DNA of 35,880 nucleotides, taken from assembly GCF_000812465.1 (NCBI RefSeq), contig NZ_JWMA01000202.1, positions 1-35,880 of the forward strand, read 5' to 3'. Below the pieces are notes generated by a model. That model saw only the letters and a program-made list of their open reading frames with translations. It did no database searches and was not told the origin of the DNA. A program made the translations under genes and the position numbers. Positions 35,389-35,880 of the stretch are shown piece after piece; positions within the stretch are counted from its first letter, which is position 1; every line of letters begins with the position of its first letter. The DNA is from Cupriavidus sp. IDO (lineage in GTDB: Bacteria > Pseudomonadota > Gammaproteobacteria > Burkholderiales > Burkholderiaceae).

Positions 35389-35880
35389 TCAGTCCACTGC
35401 CTTGAACATGTCTTCGACCACCTTCTTGGCGTCGCCGAACACCATCATGGTCTTGTCCATGTAGAACAGCTCGTTGTCCAGCCCGGCGTAGCCGGCGGCC
35501 ATCGAACGCTTGTTGACGATGATGGTCTTGGCCTTGTACGCCTCCAGGATCGGCATCCCGGCGATCGGCGACTTCGGATCAGTCTTGGCGGCCGGGTTGA
35601 CCACGTCGTTGGCCCCCAGCACCAGCACCACGTCGGCCTGGCCGAACTCGCTGTTGATGTCTTCCATCTCGTAGACCATGTCGTACGGCACCTCGGCCTC
35701 GGCCAGCAGCACGTTCATGTGGCCCGGCATGCGGCCCGCCACCGGGTGGATCGCGTACTTGACGGTCACGCCCTTCTCCGTGAGCTTTTCGGTCAGTTCC
35801 TTCAGGGCGTGCTGCGCGCGGGCCACGGCCAGGCCGTAGCCGGGCACGATCACCACGGTTTCGGCGTTGCCCATCAGGAA
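35389..35880 (-). CDS. pntB: NAD(P) transhydrogenase beta subunit, C-terminal part (runs off the window)
   Basis: The 3' end of pntB. The visible 160-odd residues are the NADP-binding domain III: VVIVPGYGLAVARAQHALKEL, then KYAIHPVAGRMPGHMNVLLAEA, VLGANDVVNP and IAGMPILEAYKAKTIIVNKRSM. The membrane part lies beyond 35880. With PntA this inner-membrane enzyme uses the proton gradient to make NADPH from NADH. The gene is on the minus strand, so its start is outside the window to the right. Confidence 0.93.
   Translation of the reverse strand, partial: FLMGNAETVVIVPGYGLAVARAQHALKELTEKLTEKGVTVKYAIHPVAGRMPGHMNVLLAEAEVPYDMVYEMEDINSEFGQADVVLVLGANDVVNPAAKTDPKSPIAGMPILEAYKAKTIIVNKRSMAAGYAGLDNELFYMDKTMMVFGDAKKVVEDMFKAVD

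Overview
The window looks like a high-GC betaproteobacterial chromosome or megaplasmid, most likely Burkholderiaceae of the Cupriavidus/Ralstonia type. This is inferred from base composition, GC-rich codon third positions, a 16-strand-type porin, the GlxA-type, LysR and MarR regulators, and repeats resembling those common in that group. I see no rRNA, tRNA or CRISPR array. Much of the window has an accessory, rearranged character: five or six gene remnants, two unrelated tyrosine-recombinase genes (one without catalytic residues, one truncated) and a 360-base inverted repeat.

Left part (1-9.6 kb). A large imperfect inverted repeat abuts a sensor histidine kinase that has lost its sensor half. 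A small phasin-like gene and an encapsulin shell gene diverge around a perfect spaced palindrome. Next come a cyanide-insensitive-type bd quinol oxidase (cioA, cioB and a 48-residue DUF2474 small subunit, minus strand) and, divergent from it, a YdeP-family molybdopterin oxidoreductase. About 120 bases between them hold five AT-rich sites at roughly 30-base intervals. The block ends with a DyP-type peroxidase whose last residues form a classic encapsulin cargo-loading peptide. Shell and cargo therefore lie 5.5 kb apart, on either side of a respiratory/redox module. This is the most distinctive arrangement in the window.

Middle part (9.9-21.7 kb). This is a protein-quality-control and stress block: a ClpK/ClpG-type disaggregase, a bestrophin-like channel, FdhD (sulfur transfer to formate-dehydrogenase-type enzymes, a plausible partner of the YdeP-like enzyme), a ParB-like nuclease-family protein, a SulP anion transporter with STAS domain, a decayed lon gene, an Hsp20 chaperone, a recombinase-like protein without its catalytic residues, and a translationally coupled DUF2945-DUF488 pair. 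ClpK plus Hsp20 recalls the transmissible heat-resistance loci of proteobacteria.

Right part (21.7-35.9 kb). This part is mostly metabolic: trehalase, a hydrolase remnant, a nitrilase and its probable MarR regulator sharing matching palindromic operators, an NTF2-like protein, a tautomerase, a GlxA-type AraC activator, a glyoxalase-family remnant, and a divergent quinone oxidoreductase/LysR pair around a perfect palindrome. A porin, a recombinase stub and a frameshifted 2-methylcitrate synthase follow. The window ends with an aminoglycoside-phosphotransferase-fold protein, a short-chain dehydrogenase and the 3' end of pntB, all on the minus strand.
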